Shown piece by piece: positions 1 through 11,298 of a DNA stretch of 64,000 nt (position 1 is the first letter of the stretch; each line of letters starts with the position of its first letter). Both the position numbers and the translations under genes were made by a program. The notes under the pieces are model-generated. The model made no database searches and was not told the origin of the DNA. It saw only the letters and a list, made by a program, of their open reading frames with translations. The stretch lies in contig VSDK01017506.1 of assembly GCA_009767595.1 (NCBI GenBank), forward strand, positions 151,370 to 215,369. Reading direction: 5' to 3'. This DNA comes from Symbiodinium kawagutii. Its lineage: Eukaryota > Sar > Dinophyceae > Suessiales > Symbiodiniaceae.

Positions 1-79
1 GAACCCCACTAGGAATTGGTTGGGGAGATGGCGAGGAAGAGCTGGTGTTCTTCCAAAATAGGTAAAACAATCTTACTAT

Positions 80-192
80 TTGGTGGTTTCTCAGAATAGA
101 GAACCCTCAAAAATGAATGGCTTATGGTTGTCAGTGTAAATGGTTTATAAGGAGTGATTCGGGGGTACCCCATTTTGCGAAACCACCATTTA
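80..192. mobile_element. Family A inverted-repeat element
   Basis: Ends tggtggtttctcagaatag and its inverse complement attttgcgaaaccacca, about 113 bp, no coding capacity. Non-autonomous MITE-like. Confidence 0.6.
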
Positions 193-481
193 GAACTTCT
201 GGTTGCATTCGGTTGCCCTTGTTGACAGGTCATTTTTAGGACAAGGTCATTTGAACGATCTACTTTTTGCTCCAAACATGGATACAGAGTGGTACCCCCC
301 CTGCTAGAAGTTGGTGAACAAGCCATTTAACTATGCATGGTTATACCATTTGCCTAGTAGTTACCCTAGTCATAAACCAGTTTAGCTAAGTAGGAGTTTC
401 TGTTGCTTTTTATGAGAGTGTCCAACTGGTCAATATAAACATATATATATAAACGATCTCAGTTAGTCTCAACTGGCCAGT

Positions 482-554
482 AGCTGAGATTGTCCAAAAC
501 AGAAACCCTCGGGGTACGACCCTGTACCAGTTTCTGTTTTGGACAATCTCAGCT
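482..554. repeat. 25-bp perfect inverted repeat
   Basis: agctgagattgtccaaaaca plus gaaac at 482-506 is the exact inverse complement of 530-554; the 23-nt spacer is itself partly self-complementary (ggggtacgacc, ctgtacc). Confidence 0.75.
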
Positions 555-582
555 CATTTAAGCCGAGCACAAATCCCAGTAG

Positions 583-647
583 GGATGCGATGAACCGCGC
601 TGCAACCTTGCTATTGGAATGGCCTTGGGAGTGTGGCTAGGCGCCGG
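583..647 (+). CDS. Candidate small exon, hydrophobic
   Basis: Acceptor cccagtag, frame CDEPRCNLAIGMALGVWLGA, donor GTGATA. It lies directly after an inverted repeat. A membrane segment is possible but chance is not excluded. Confidence 0.22.
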
Positions 648-835
648 GTGATAGATCTTTGTTAGGGATATTTTTGAATGTTTTTCAAGATGAATCTTGT
701 TAGGAAGGGTTTTTGTTAGGAATGGTTTTTGTAAGGACTGATTCTGGATAATGAGTGATCATGCTTACTTTTGATCACATAGTCACCATCAACCCGCGCA
801 AGGACTGGTGAAATGTATTCTTCGGCACTGCTTAG

Positions 836-960
836 CTACATTCCCCATGAGACGGCCAAGATGCTGCTTGCGCATGTCGGCTTGACCGTTGAATTTACCA
901 TTGGCTGAAGGCCATTGGTGAGCTCCAGCCGGAAACAAGTGCAAGAGACGAGAGACCAAT
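836..960 (+). CDS. Two candidate exons separated by a 35-nt intron
   Basis: 836-875 (YIPHETAKMLLAH) and 911-960 (AIGELQPETSARDERP) keep phase 0 across 876-910, which begins GTCGG and ends AAG. Without splicing the frames do not join. Confidence 0.35.
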
Positions 961-966
961 GTTGAC

Positions 967-1085
967 CCAGGATGAAGCTGAACCCCAGGTTGATTAAGTG
1001 AGGGGGGTTACCATCTTAATGGGAAACCAAGGCTTTCAGGGGATACCCCCTATGATCATCAACCAGGGGTTTAGCTTCATCCTGG
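967..1085. repeat. Inverted repeat with ~28-bp arms
   Basis: Left arm 967-996 (ccaggatgaagctgaacccc onward) and right arm 1057-1085 are inverse complements with a few mismatches; 60-nt loop. A related word (aacccctggttgatta) occurs near 22937. Confidence 0.6.
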
Positions 1086-1089
1086 GTAG

Positions 1090-2250
1090 ACAGGCTACCT
1101 GCACTTTGAAGCAGCTACCCCTCGGCCTCCACAGTAGGATTCTTGGTCGGTGGCTCGCGTTCACATCCATTTTAGGCTTTGGACATGTGGGGGTGTCAGC
1201 AAACCACAAAGCCAGAAATTCATTCATCCCATTTCATGTTTGCTTCAGAAAGGTTTACCCATGAGAGACGTTTTCCGGGTGATTGGAGTTGCGTGCAGTC
1301 AGTATTGAACCCCATTTTGAACTGGTTTCAACCATCAAAGCCTCGCTTGGTCTTTTTGGCTCAGAGAAATACCTGTTGTAACTGGTGCAGCTCACGCATG
1401 TTTGCTGATAGTTGCAACGTATACACGGAATTGACATGCTAGCTTGGAAGTTTCGCACCACAGTTCGAACTGTTATAGCTTGTATGCCATTGAGTTGACA
1501 AAAGGATCCCCATCAATTCATCCATCTGTTGTACATGTCCTGGCTGGCATTTTGAGAATGTTTCCAGAAAAATATCACTGACTTGCACATTTGATTTCCT
1601 ACAACGATGACACGGTCAATGATGGCACGGTCAATGATGGGTGAATAATCTGTTTTTTCCATTATGTGCAATGGGCCCTAAACCACTATCCAACATGAAG
1701 ACCATGAAGAAGTGCCAAGCGGTCGCTAATCCCACTGCCGGCATCCACCAACTCCCTTGCAACTGCCACTCTCTTGGTTTGATTTCCGAAGCTTGGCCAG
1801 GAAGTGGGAGGAGTGGCATGGGGTTGGTGGTTGTGATCTTCGCGCATAGCTGAAATGACATCAGAAGTTTGGGTGTCCGATGAGACCCTTGAGAAATATA
1901 CATGTGTAGATTCCTCACGTTTGGATCACCAGAACCACCAGCTATGCGGGCTCAAGTGGCAAAGGGGTCTCACTGTGACACGGCAAATTTGGATACCGTA
2001 AGTCATGAGATGAGCATGGAACAATCCAGGAAGAAGTTGATGCTTGCTGGTGGATAGCAATGATGCGTAATTAGGATGTTTTACTGATACTTATTCATAC
2101 TTGTACTTGGTTTTGCTTGTCTTGATGATGATGCGTGATGCTTTCTGATGATTGATGATCGTGGATCATCGTTGATGATGGTTTACAATGCTGCATCTGT
2201 GCAAGAAAAAACATGTCGATGTCTAGGGCAGTGAGGGCTAGACCTCGCTT
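1090..2250. other. No supported gene
   Basis: Short frames on both strands lack splice sites or coding-like composition. Only simple gatgatga stretches near 2120-2180 stand out. Confidence 0.4.
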
Positions 2251-2253
2251 GAG

Positions 2254-2289
2254 GTGCTGAAGCAACACAGGGGGTTCTCAACACAACAA
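2254..2289 (+). CDS. Candidate 36-nt exon
   Basis: Acceptor cgcttgag, frame VLKQHRGFSTQQ, donor GTACCT, phase 0 at both ends. Confidence 0.3.
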
Positions 2290-2423
2290 GTACCTGGAAG
2301 GCTGGTTCTTTGGAAGAGTTGTCGTTGCCAACCCTAACTACCATCAGACATTCCAAAACTCTCAGAAATCGTATGTTCCACTTCTTATGAAGCACCTTTA
2401 CCCAATACCTTTGGTATGGATCA

Positions 2424-2540
2424 AATGGCTGTGGGTCAAAACCCCGTACCCCTGGTTCCCCTATTACTTACCATTGTTTTCCCTATAGTTTTGTTGGTTA
2501 TTATCCCCCTTGAAATTGGTTGGGTAATTGGCCAAATAGC
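2424..2540. mobile_element. Family B inverted-repeat element
   Basis: Left end atggctgtgggtcaaaaccc, inner cattgttttcccta and ggttattatcccc; right end degraded. Confidence 0.5.
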
Positions 2541-2672
2541 AACCAGAACCAGATTTGGTACGTCCACTTGACCCTAGCAACGTAGCTGGGGCACTGTTGG
2601 CTCACTGCTTCCAAGCAAAGGCGCCGATGCCCAGAAGGATCATCGATGTGGACTGGAACCGGCATCATTTAG

Positions 2673-2771
2673 GCGCCGTGGCGGGCCGCCCTGGGTCTCC
2701 GGGTTGGGCACTGGAAAGATTTCCAGAGCCATCCCTGGGAAAAGCGCTACAGGGCAGAGGGATGGCGGGGA
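2673..2771 (+). CDS. Candidate 99-nt exon, Trp-rich
   Basis: Acceptor atcatttag, phase 0; reads APWRAALGLRVGHWKDFQSH and PWEKRYRAEGWRG; GT donor at 2772. Five tryptophans and no stop. Confidence 0.4.
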
Positions 2772-2935
2772 GTCATGGATCTCAAAGATTCCCAATTTTT
2801 CCGTTGAAGAATGTGAATAAGCCTAGTATTGATGTTTCAAAGGGCTTGGCTGGTCTGACCCATCTTTGCGTGGGCAGCCACCGACCAGTTGTGAACCCCC
2901 ATTGATTTGTTGGTTACAACTGTTGGTTACAGTGA

Positions 2936-3022
2936 CCGCATTTAAATAAGTGGAGGGCGGGCCGAGGAGATCGGCCACGGAGGTAGTATGAAATATTTGT
3001 TTTTCCGGATGTTTAAATGTTT
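2936..3022. repeat. Left copy of a ~85-bp direct repeat bracketing a minisatellite
   Basis: Shares tttaaata, gtgg, gcgggcc, gatcgg, cggaggtagt, aaatattt and ggatgtttaaatg-like words in order with 3766-3860. Confidence 0.55.
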
Positions 3023-3139
3023 CCCCGGTAGAAAGAGCCCAGTTCACATCCACCTATCCACTTTTCATCATTGTTTCATATTTCCAGCAGTTGGTTCATG
3101 CCTTCACCTCCATACATTCATTCCACCCCTGCCTCGACC

Positions 3140-3712
3140 CACCTTCCCACCCTCCACCTCCACCTCCACCTCCACCTCCCTCCGCACCGCCCCCCTCCGC
3201 ATCTTGCAGCCTTTCATCCTGCTCCACCTTTGCTGGTCTAATTCTTCAAACCTCACTGCTTCTCCGCCTCTCGACCTTGCGTCCACTCCTCCGACCTCCG
3301 CCCTCCACCCCTCCACCTCCCCACCTCTCCACTTCTCCATTTCTCCATCTCTCCACTTCTGCACCCTCCAGCTCTCCACCCATCCATCTCTCCACCTCTC
3401 CACCTCTCCACCTCTCCGCCTCTCCGCCTCCCTTGCTTATCCACTTCTCCACCCTCCACCTCCCCGCCTCTCCCTCCAGGTGGAGAGGTGGAGAGGAGGA
3501 GAGGTGGAGAGGTGGAGGGGTGGAGGGGGGGAGGGTACATGCCATCTCCGCTTCTCCACTCCACCTTACCTCTACTTCTGCATGGTGAACAGGTGGAGAG
3601 GTGGAGAGGTGGAGAAGTGGAGAGGTGGAGAGGTGGAGAAGTGGAGAGGTGGAGGGGCGGGGAGGTGGAGAGGTGGAGAGGTGGGGAGGTGGAGAGGTGG
3701 AGGGCTTCCTTG
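3140..3712. repeat. Minisatellite that switches strand at ~3480
   Basis: 3140-3478 is pyrimidine-rich (ccacctctccacctctcc); 3479-3712 is its complement type (ggtggagaggtggagagg). The two halves can pair as one long hairpin. Open frames across it in several frames are low complexity only. Confidence 0.8.
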
Positions 3713-3765
3713 GAGAAGTAGCGGGGTGTTGGTCAGGATACGTGCGCTATTCCGTATATTTAATT

Positions 3766-3860
3766 CCGGTTGTTTAAATAGTGGGCGGGCCAGAGGGATC
3801 GGTTTCGGAGGTAGTCTAAAATATTTATTTTGTTTATTTAAAATTCCGTATGTTTAAATG
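3766..3860. repeat. Right copy of the ~85-bp direct repeat
   Basis: Same word order as 2936-3022, diverged, ending ccgtatgtttaaatg. Confidence 0.55.
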
Positions 3861-4009
3861 TAGGCGCCGTACAACAACCCATTGTTTGTCATCACCCCAC
3901 TTCACCAACACATATGGTTTCCTGGGAATTGCTTAACACCTGCTAGTTAGAACAGATACTGATGCTGTTTGCAGATGGTGGTTATTGAATCATATCCCAT
4001 TTGTTGAAG

Positions 4010-4146
4010 ATGAAGTCCATCGCTGGTCGTTGCCAGCTGCCCTGGAATGGGAACACCGACATGAACGTCGACTGAATCAGCGATTGAGCGAGTACCACAG
4101 GACACGAACGCGGCTGGAACCATGGCTTCAGTGCAGTGCGAAACCT
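4010..4146 (+). CDS. Candidate exon, Arg/Leu-rich helix
   Basis: Reads DEVHRWSLPAALEWEHRHER, RLNQRLSEYHRTRTRLEPWL and CSAKP, then the strong donor GTGAGTA at 4147. The acceptor is probably ttgaag. A helix or coiled coil is likely. One of the better islands. Confidence 0.5.
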
Positions 4147-5174
4147 GTGAGTAGGTGAGAGACTCTTTGAGTGAATGATAGTAATATATAGTAATATAAT
4201 CATGGTGGACCATAATCCATGATCCATCAACCATGATTTATGGTGGTTATTATTCAACCGGTTTCTTCTGGTCCGAACCATCCCTTGACATCTCCTTGAA
4301 CGGAACAACAAGTGATCATTGCTTGTCTGCCCAAATTTGCAATTGCCAAAACACTGTTTGGTGTGTCACTTTACATGTGCGTGTGAGTGTACTCTTCTTG
4401 TCATCACACCTCGCACAATCACTTCAAACTTTGGACCTGTGTAAACTGATATCAGCTATTCGTGTATATTCTTATGACGGGTCACTGAAGTGTCTTCGAA
4501 TCTTCTCAAGGTTGGGTGGATGAGACTCGCCCAGGACGAATGAAAGACCGAACATCTATCAAAGCCGGTCAGCCGGTTTCTCTGGTTTTGCTATCGAACC
4601 GCCAATCACACCAGACCTTTTATTCTGGTCGGGCCTGTCAGCACCTGCCATGCGATCCAACATTGTATGTGCTGGCCAGCTTGCCACTCCGTTAAATGGT
4701 AGGAATCTGTCGAGATTTTGCATCACTCCACGCAGTAAATGCTGGGGCTGATGAGTGACTATATGTAGTTCAACAAGTGGCTTGTGATGATCAAGAACAA
4801 TGGATAGCTATGATGAAGCATTGATCATGATTAACAGCAAAAACAAGATTGATTGCAATGATCATTATGCGTGGGCACAGGAGAGACGGTCATTGACCAG
4901 GACAGTTTTGACCAGCCAACATCCGAGCCCTGAGAAACTCACACCCCGAGATCAGCAGATGGAGAAATCAAATAAAACAGACGCAGTCTGTAATGTCAAG
5001 CAAGTTGCAGTGGTTTCCCTACTATACAATGTGAATATGCTAAGTTTTTCTTGATAGGTGTAACCGCTACTTACGCTTACAGCTCCAAGCATTCCAACTA
5101 TTGGATAAGGACACTAGATCAACACACCCTTATGTTATCCCTATTGGATTGATGAACAATCTGATATCGTTTCC

Positions 5175-5297
5175 CATATGGCTGTGGGTCAAAACCCTGT
5201 ACCCCTGGTTCCCCCATCATTAACCATTGTTTTCCCTGTAGATTGTTGGTTATTGTCCATCAATATTGATGCTTAACTGCTTGACCCATAGCCATAT
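5175..5297. mobile_element. Family B element, both ends intact
   Basis: Starts atatggctgtgggtcaaaac and ends cttgacccatagccatat, an inverted pair of about 17 bp; length about 123 bp. Confidence 0.62.
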
Positions 5298-5396
5298 ATA
5301 GCTGGTATATCCCCTATAGTTACTAGTTATTATCCCCTATGATTAACCATTATAACCAGCCATGATTATCTCTGTTAGCCATCCCTATCACTGAAG

Positions 5397-5452
5397 GATG
5401 TTGCCGCGCAGGAGTCTCGAGACTCGCGGCCAAGCGCCTTGGGTGGCTCTGG
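5397..5452 (+). CDS. Candidate exon
   Basis: Acceptor cactgaag, phase 0, DVAAQESRDSRPSALGGSG, donor GTAGCA. GC-rich island inside AT-rich repeats. Confidence 0.33.
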
Positions 5453-5459
5453 GTAGCAA

Positions 5460-7430
5460 GGCGCAGAAGGGTGAACCACCAGGGGGGTGACCAGCAACCA
5501 CCACCAGGGGCTACCAACCCCAGGGGTTAACCCATCAACAACCAGGGTTGAACACATCCGGAGAACGATGGTTCTTAGTGGTGGGCAATGCTCTACCAAC
5601 ACATGGGCATGGGTGAGTAGGAACAAACGAAAGATTGGTAGTAGTGAATATTTTAGTAAAACATCTAATGGGGCACTTTGGTTTTTGACCTGTGGTCACC
5701 GTTATGCTGAATTGTGGTCATTCCAACCACTGGAACCAGTCCGCAATTGCTAATACGTAAACTGCTACAGGATTCGCTTTGGTGATTGGACCTGATATTT
5801 TGTCTATCGTGTTTTGTGAATGAGTTTCAGAACAATGTACGCAACGCTTAATGATGGTTGTGTAAGCAGATGTTCTTTCCCAAAGTCCCGGGGAACCGGT
5901 TTCCGCTTCACAGCTGGGAGCAAAAGTGAAGGCGTAGGACCAGACATTCTCCGGGTTGTGATGCAAACATAGTCCAGATATGTCCAGATCGAAACCATCA
6001 GCATGCACACCGGTTTGTATTGCCCTTAGGGCCTGTTGCTACAATAGGGACAGTTCGAACAGCCGCCCAGTCTCTGTTGGTACTACCTGACATGGGATAG
6101 CCGCTATAGTCCCAGTACGAATTGCTTCTGGTTTTGGGTGGGCACACCATGAAGAAACGATGCAAAACGATTAGATGGATGGCCAAGGACCACGATATCA
6201 CAGTACTACTCTTACTCAATGGGATGAGGGCACGACACTTTTTCTCCTACACGAACAATGAAGTATACAGTAAAGTCCAGAACCTGAATTTGAGCATCTA
6301 AGAAACTGCATGGCTAATTGCATGCCTGCTCCATTTGTTGGATCATTCTTATGACATCTTCTGACAATACCAATGAACAAGACCAATGCAAGATTGTATA
6401 TTAGATCTATGTATACAATATGTCGACTGACAACCATTGGCAAGGATGATTGAGGTGACAAAGTCAATTCGCAGGAGGATCAAAAATTATGTTGCATTTG
6501 TCTGGTAATTATGTATATACCTCATGTTACGGCAAGACCCCATGGTTTGCCCGTGACCACAAGACCTGCCCAGAAGTGCGTCTCGTCAACTGTTCAAAAC
6601 CCTGCGCAGGCCCGTTGTTTTGAAACTCTGCGAATCAATAAACCCCAACCCTAAACCCTAAAACCCTAAAACCCTAAACCCTAAAACCCTAAACCCTAAA
6701 ACCTTAAAACCCTAAGCCCTAAAACCTAAACCCTAAAACCCTAAACCCTAAATCACTGCGTATAGCCAGTGTTTCTCACGGATTCTTCGAGCAATGTTCA
6801 ACACGCACAGACAGAGGGCAAACCACGGGGTCTGTGCGTAATGTTAGATGCACATTAATCAACCTTCGATATTTGATGGTGAATCTCCAGCTTTCAGGTT
6901 ATATGGAGGGTTGGTTTGTGAATATCGATCTACCTTACCATTACTGGACCGCAATTGTTTCAGCCGCATGGTGGAAGTCCGGCTGTGTGGCTCAACTAGC
7001 AGCAGCATCCATGCACTGCAAACAGCAGCCATTGATGTGCCAGGGACTGGATGATGGTCATTGTGGGTTGATGCTGCTCTATCATGGCTTGATGTCTTGA
7101 CGTTAGTAACGCAAGTCCTTGGCAGCGGTGTTTCACAGCGATGCTGGATAACGTTTCTAGATCATGGTAGGTGAACTGGCTATGATATTAAGGATTGTTC
7201 AAGAGTTTCTGATTACGCATAACAATGCTTGACAATGATTTATGCCAGCATATATCCAAAATGAAATTCAGTGAACTTAACTACCCCGAGCAACCTCATT
7301 TTTAAGGTTTCGGGTCATACAACCCAGGATTTGCGTGGAAAAGTGCCAGCAATTCCTACAATGTCGACCGGTCGCAGCGGCTACGTCAGCAATGCTTTGG
7401 AATCTGCGAGTGGAGATCGTTCTGACATTG
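5460..7430. other. No supported gene apart from repeats
   Basis: Apart from the telomere-like array I see no coding signal. The segment just upstream of the FNIP-like gene (6830-7430) should hold its promoter but shows no recognised motif. Confidence 0.4.
6638..6778. repeat. Interstitial telomere-like array with defined 3' flank
   Basis: About 15 units of ccctaaa/ccctaaaa with a few substitutions, followed by tcactgcgtatagccagtgt, whose cactg and cagtg can pair. Confidence 0.75.
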
Positions 7431-7435
7431 TCACC

Positions 7436-9280
7436 ATGACGCTGCAGTCCTTGAATGGAGAAGAATCGGTGCTAAGGATTTTTCGCAGCACCCTGGGCCG
7501 AGAAGTCCACCAGATGGCCTCAGAGAAGTTTGCAGCGAAACCAGGTGCAAAACTCACATTGCATCATGGTACTTCAAAGTTGAAGCTGAACCAGACTTTG
7601 GAAAAGCAGGGCTTTGTGGACAATACTGCAGCATTGTCCAGCACATTCAGTAAAACTGATTTGTACCAGGCATGGTTGCACGTTCGAGGCTGTGAACATC
7701 CTCAAGACGAGTTTGCCCTCGATGGACTGACAAAGCTCAAAGGTGCAATTCAAGGCGATTATTTGAGCAACCTCCCACGCACCCTTGATACACTGAAATT
7801 TGAGCCTGGCTTCAATGATAGCCTGGATGGCACAACTTTGCCCAGCAACCTTCAAAGCTTGACGTTTGGCAATGGTTTCAACCAGAGCTTGGATGGTACA
7901 ACCTTGCCCAGCAACCTTCAAAGCTTGACGTTTGGTTGGAAGTTCAACCAGAGCTTGGATGGCACAACCTTGCCCAGCAATCTTCAAAGCTTGACGTTTG
8001 GTAGGAAGTTCAACCAGAGCTTGGATGGTACAACCTTGCCCAGCAACCTTCAAAGCTTGACATTTGGTTGGGAGTTCAACCAGAGCTTGGATGGTACAAC
8101 CTTGCCCAGCAACCTTCAAAGCTTGGCGTTTGGCAATGATTTCAACCAGAGCTTGGATGGCACAACCTTGCCCAGCAATCTTCGAAGCTTGGCGTTTGGC
8201 AGGGACTTCAACCAGAGCTTGGATGGCACAACCTTGCCCAGCAATCTTTTTTGCTTGACGTTTGGCAATGATTTCAACCAGAGCTTGGATGGTACAACCT
8301 TGCCCAGCAATCTTCAAATCTTGACGTTAGGTTGGGAGTTCAACCAGAGCTTGGATGTCACAACCTTGCCAAGCAATCTTCAAAGCTTGACGTTTGCCAG
8401 GGACTTCAACCAGAGCTTGGATGGCACAACCTTGCCCAACAATCTTCAAAGCTTGACGTTTGGTTGGAAGTTCAACCAGAGCTTGGATGGTACAACCTTG
8501 CCCAGCAACCTTCAAAGCTTGACGTTTGGCAATGATTTCAACCAGAGCTTGGATGGTACAACCTTGCCCAGCAACCTTCAAAGCTTGACGTTTGGTTGGA
8601 AGTTCAACCAGAGCTTGGATGGTACAACCTTGCCCAGCAATCTTCAAAGCTTGACATTTGGTTGGGAGTTCAACCAGAGCTTGGATGGTACAACCTTGCC
8701 CAGCAACCTTCAAAGCTTGACGATTGGCAATGATTTCAACCAGAGCTTGGATGGTACAACCTTGCCCAGCAACCTTCAAAGTTTGGCGTTTGGCATTGAT
8801 TTCAACCAGAGCTTGGATGGTACAACCTTGCCCAGCAACCTTCAAAGCTTGACATTTGGTTGGGAGTTCAACCAGAGCTTGGATGGTACAACCTTGCCCA
8901 GCAACCTTCAAAGCTTGACGTTTGGCAATGATTTCAACCAGAGCTTGAATGGTACAACCTTGCCCAGCAACCTTCAAAGCTTGACGTTTGGCAATGATTT
9001 CAACCAGAGCTTGGATGGTACAACCTTGCCCAGCAATCTTCAAAGCTTGACGTTTGGTTGGAAATTCAACCAGAGCTTGGATGGTACAACCTTGCCCAGC
9101 AACCTTCAAAGCTTGACGTTTGGCAATGATTTCAACCAGAGCTTGGATGGCACAACCTTGCCCATCAATCTTCAAAGCTTGAGGTTCGGCGGGCAGTTCA
9201 ACCAGAGCCTGGATGGCGCAACCTTGCCCAGCAATCTTCAAAGCCTGTCAATGCAGGGCATATTTTTGAGTTGCTCGTGA
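7436..9280 (+). CDS. FNIP/LRR-like 22-aa repeat protein with ubiquitin-like N-terminus
   Basis: The frame is open from 7271, but I chose the ATG at 7436 because from there the protein begins MTLQSLNGEE, followed by TLGREVHQM and KPGAKLTLHHGTS, which looks like a ubiquitin-like fold of about 75 residues. A linker (TDLYQAWLHVRG, FALDGLTKLKGA, GDYLSNLP) leads into 22 tandem repeats of 22 residues (66 bp) from 7811, consensus FNQSLDGTTLPSNLQSLTFG plus two variable residues (WK, WE, ND, RD, RK, ID). The repeat resembles FNIP/leucine-rich repeats, known from Dictyostelium and, from memory, abundant in Symbiodiniaceae. Such repeats form solenoids; partner and location are unknown. The last repeat decays into MQGIFLSCS and a stop. 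No intron is visible. An alternative start is ATG 7361. The long open frames on the opposite strand only mirror the repeat. Confidence 0.8.
   Translation: MTLQSLNGEESVLRIFRSTLGREVHQMASEKFAAKPGAKLTLHHGTSKLKLNQTLEKQGFVDNTAALSSTFSKTDLYQAWLHVRGCEHPQDEFALDGLTKLKGAIQGDYLSNLPRTLDTLKFEPGFNDSLDGTTLPSNLQSLTFGNGFNQSLDGTTLPSNLQSLTFGWKFNQSLDGTTLPSNLQSLTFGRKFNQSLDGTTLPSNLQSLTFGWEFNQSLDGTTLPSNLQSLAFGNDFNQSLDGTTLPSNLRSLAFGRDFNQSLDGTTLPSNLFCLTFGNDFNQSLDGTTLPSNLQILTLGWEFNQSLDVTTLPSNLQSLTFARDFNQSLDGTTLPNNLQSLTFGWKFNQSLDGTTLPSNLQSLTFGNDFNQSLDGTTLPSNLQSLTFGWKFNQSLDGTTLPSNLQSLTFGWEFNQSLDGTTLPSNLQSLTIGNDFNQSLDGTTLPSNLQSLAFGIDFNQSLDGTTLPSNLQSLTFGWEFNQSLDGTTLPSNLQSLTFGNDFNQSLNGTTLPSNLQSLTFGNDFNQSLDGTTLPSNLQSLTFGWKFNQSLDGTTLPSNLQSLTFGNDFNQSLDGTTLPINLQSLRFGGQFNQSLDGATLPSNLQSLSMQGIFLSCS
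7811..9262 (+). repeat. 66-bp coding tandem repeat, about 22 copies
   Basis: Units of 22 codons are almost identical at DNA level. Most variation is in the last two codons (tgg aag, tgg gag, aat gat and others) and at a few third positions such as ggt/ggc. This indicates recent unit duplication or gene conversion. Confidence 0.92.
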
Positions 9281-11190
9281 TTGGTTTTGATATTCATATT
9301 TTAGTGCCAAAGTTCCGGACAGTCCTTGTAATGCTCCATTTGACGGACTGACGCTCACGCGAAATGAGCAACTCATCTTGGAATACCATATGGTTTTCGC
9401 TGCCGGGGGTCGCCGAGATCCAGAGTAAAGAAACCATGTGGAAGTTTCACTTCAAAGTATGTATGTCGTCAATTTATCATGCAAGTGTGGACAGTTTCGG
9501 ATGATTTACCAGCCATTTGTTTCCCTTCTGGTTCTAACCCCCCTCAATCAGCGGGCTAAGGAGTTGGAACGCATCAGGCCGTATCCAACTGAAAAGTCTG
9601 TCCATGTCATGAAGCCTCAAATCAAGATGGATACCATCAAGCATAGTTGGCACCATCAACCAAGGCTTGTAGCCACATGGTGGTTTCTCAAAATGGGGGT
9701 ACCTGGACCACATCCATTATTTAACTATTTATGGTAATAAACCAACCATTTGTTGGGCTCTCATTTTGAGAAAGCCCCGCATGGTCACTCACCGTTGGCC
9801 ACATTTCTTGCGGCTAAGCGCATTCCCGTGTCATCGTGACTCATGAACTGAATCATTCGTTCTGTCACAGTTGTTCATCTCTTCGCGACTCATTTTGTTC
9901 AACCAACAGTGATGTTACAAAGTATTAGTGATTGGTAACCAAGGTATGCCTGTCAGTGAGAGGAACATCACTCATCAACAACTGTCAGCTACCAGTGACA
10001 TGTAGTATATCAATATTGTTTCGAGTGATCAATAGAAACTGCATTTGTATACAATACCGCTGTCAGTAATGATGAAATGGTTGATTGATATGTTATAATT
10101 TGAAACCAACTTCAGATTGAGTCATCACTCATCACCAATTAGAACCATGATCGAACCATTAAGTTGCAGTAACCATCCTGATTGACCCTTATTAACCATT
10201 TTTATCATCCATTACTAGCCAATAAGTTACAATAACCATCCTTAAAATCATCAATTCCAGCTGCCATATCCAGCTGTTTTCGGGTCAGGCGGACAGAGAC
10301 CTGTGCGGTCCAGCGCCTGCTAGCAGGCTCGGGGCACAGAGACCTTGTGATGAGACGGATGACATTTTAACCAAAGAATGGGAATTGTCAGAGGAAATGG
10401 GGATGAATCCAGGTTGTTACATGTCTAAACAATTGATTGCCATTCAGGTTTGAGACATGCAAAAAATCTGGATAGCCACCTTTTTTGCAGAAAGGTGCTA
10501 AATGTTTTCAACCAGGAGTTGACTATCAGAGATCAGTCTAGACATACCAAATTAGCAGTTGCAGTTGGGACAGTTGGTGGGATGGCTGGGCGATGTACTC
10601 CCGTGATCTGGTCGAAACAAGATTGAGCCCGACCACTGTTGTTTAATACAGTCAATATGTGATACATCTAAAAGACGATGAAGTTGGCAGACAATATACT
10701 TGTGATCTGCATGTGGTTGTCCATAGATGGTGTACTCCCAATATAGGGGTGGTTTTGCTATTGAGGATTGCCATGTTTGCCTCAGTATCATTGCTTGTGA
10801 CTATTTCACACGTGAGCCATGTACTCACATCAGAAACCCACTGGTAGCATCCGAAATTGGTTAGAGGAGAATCGTTTGCAATTGAAAAGTTGCCGAGCCA
10901 GTGACGCTGATGATGGAAAGACTTTCCTCAGAATGAACTTTAACAATTCATGGCTGGAAAAGCCAAAGACAGCTAGCAGCGTCGCCTGACTGAACTGGAA
11001 TGAACAACCTGAATGGACTTGTTCTTTCGTTGATGGCTGAAATCACCAACATAATTGGCAGCAGTGGAAGGAACTTCTGCCTAAGCTGCCCCAGATCCCT
11101 AGGGTAAGGTGACCCAATCCATGGGTTTTACAAATGTGTGAGTGGCTTGTATATGTAGTTACTTGCCTGTGTACATCCTTGCTAGTGGGC
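9281..11190. other. Mostly featureless, one weak GC-rich island
   Basis: Besides the family A element, 10265-10360 is GC-rich and open (RVRRTETCAVQRLLAGSGHR) but lacks clear splice sites. The remainder is aaccatt-rich repeat debris. Confidence 0.35.
9677..9776. mobile_element. Family A inverted-repeat element
   Basis: Starts tggtggtttctcaaaatggg and ends cattttgagaaagccc with the inner conserved word aaaccaaccatt. Confidence 0.6.
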
Positions 11191-11281
11191 TATATATATA
11201 TATATATATTATATATATATATATTTTTATATGTATATTTATATTTATATTTATATTTATATTTATATTTATATTTATATA
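11191..11281. repeat. TA and ATTTAT simple repeat
   Basis: Run of ta followed by tatttatatttatattta, ending 18 bases before a candidate exon acceptor. Confidence 0.85.
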
Positions 11282-11298
11282 CATGGTGTTTTCCCCAG

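Noticed and set aside
1350-1372. tttttggctcagag, similar to part of the dinoflagellate spliced leader
   Set aside because: Only about ten bases agree and the 5' half of the leader is absent.
3104-3721. Several frames of 77-289 codons in the purine/pyrimidine minisatellite
   Set aside because: Proteins such as RWRGGEVE or STSPPLH repeats are simple translations of the repeat in every frame.
7574-9241. Minus-strand frames of 247 and 304 codons opposite the FNIP-like gene
   Set aside because: They mirror the 66-bp repeat; the plus strand has the recognisable protein and the N-terminal domain.
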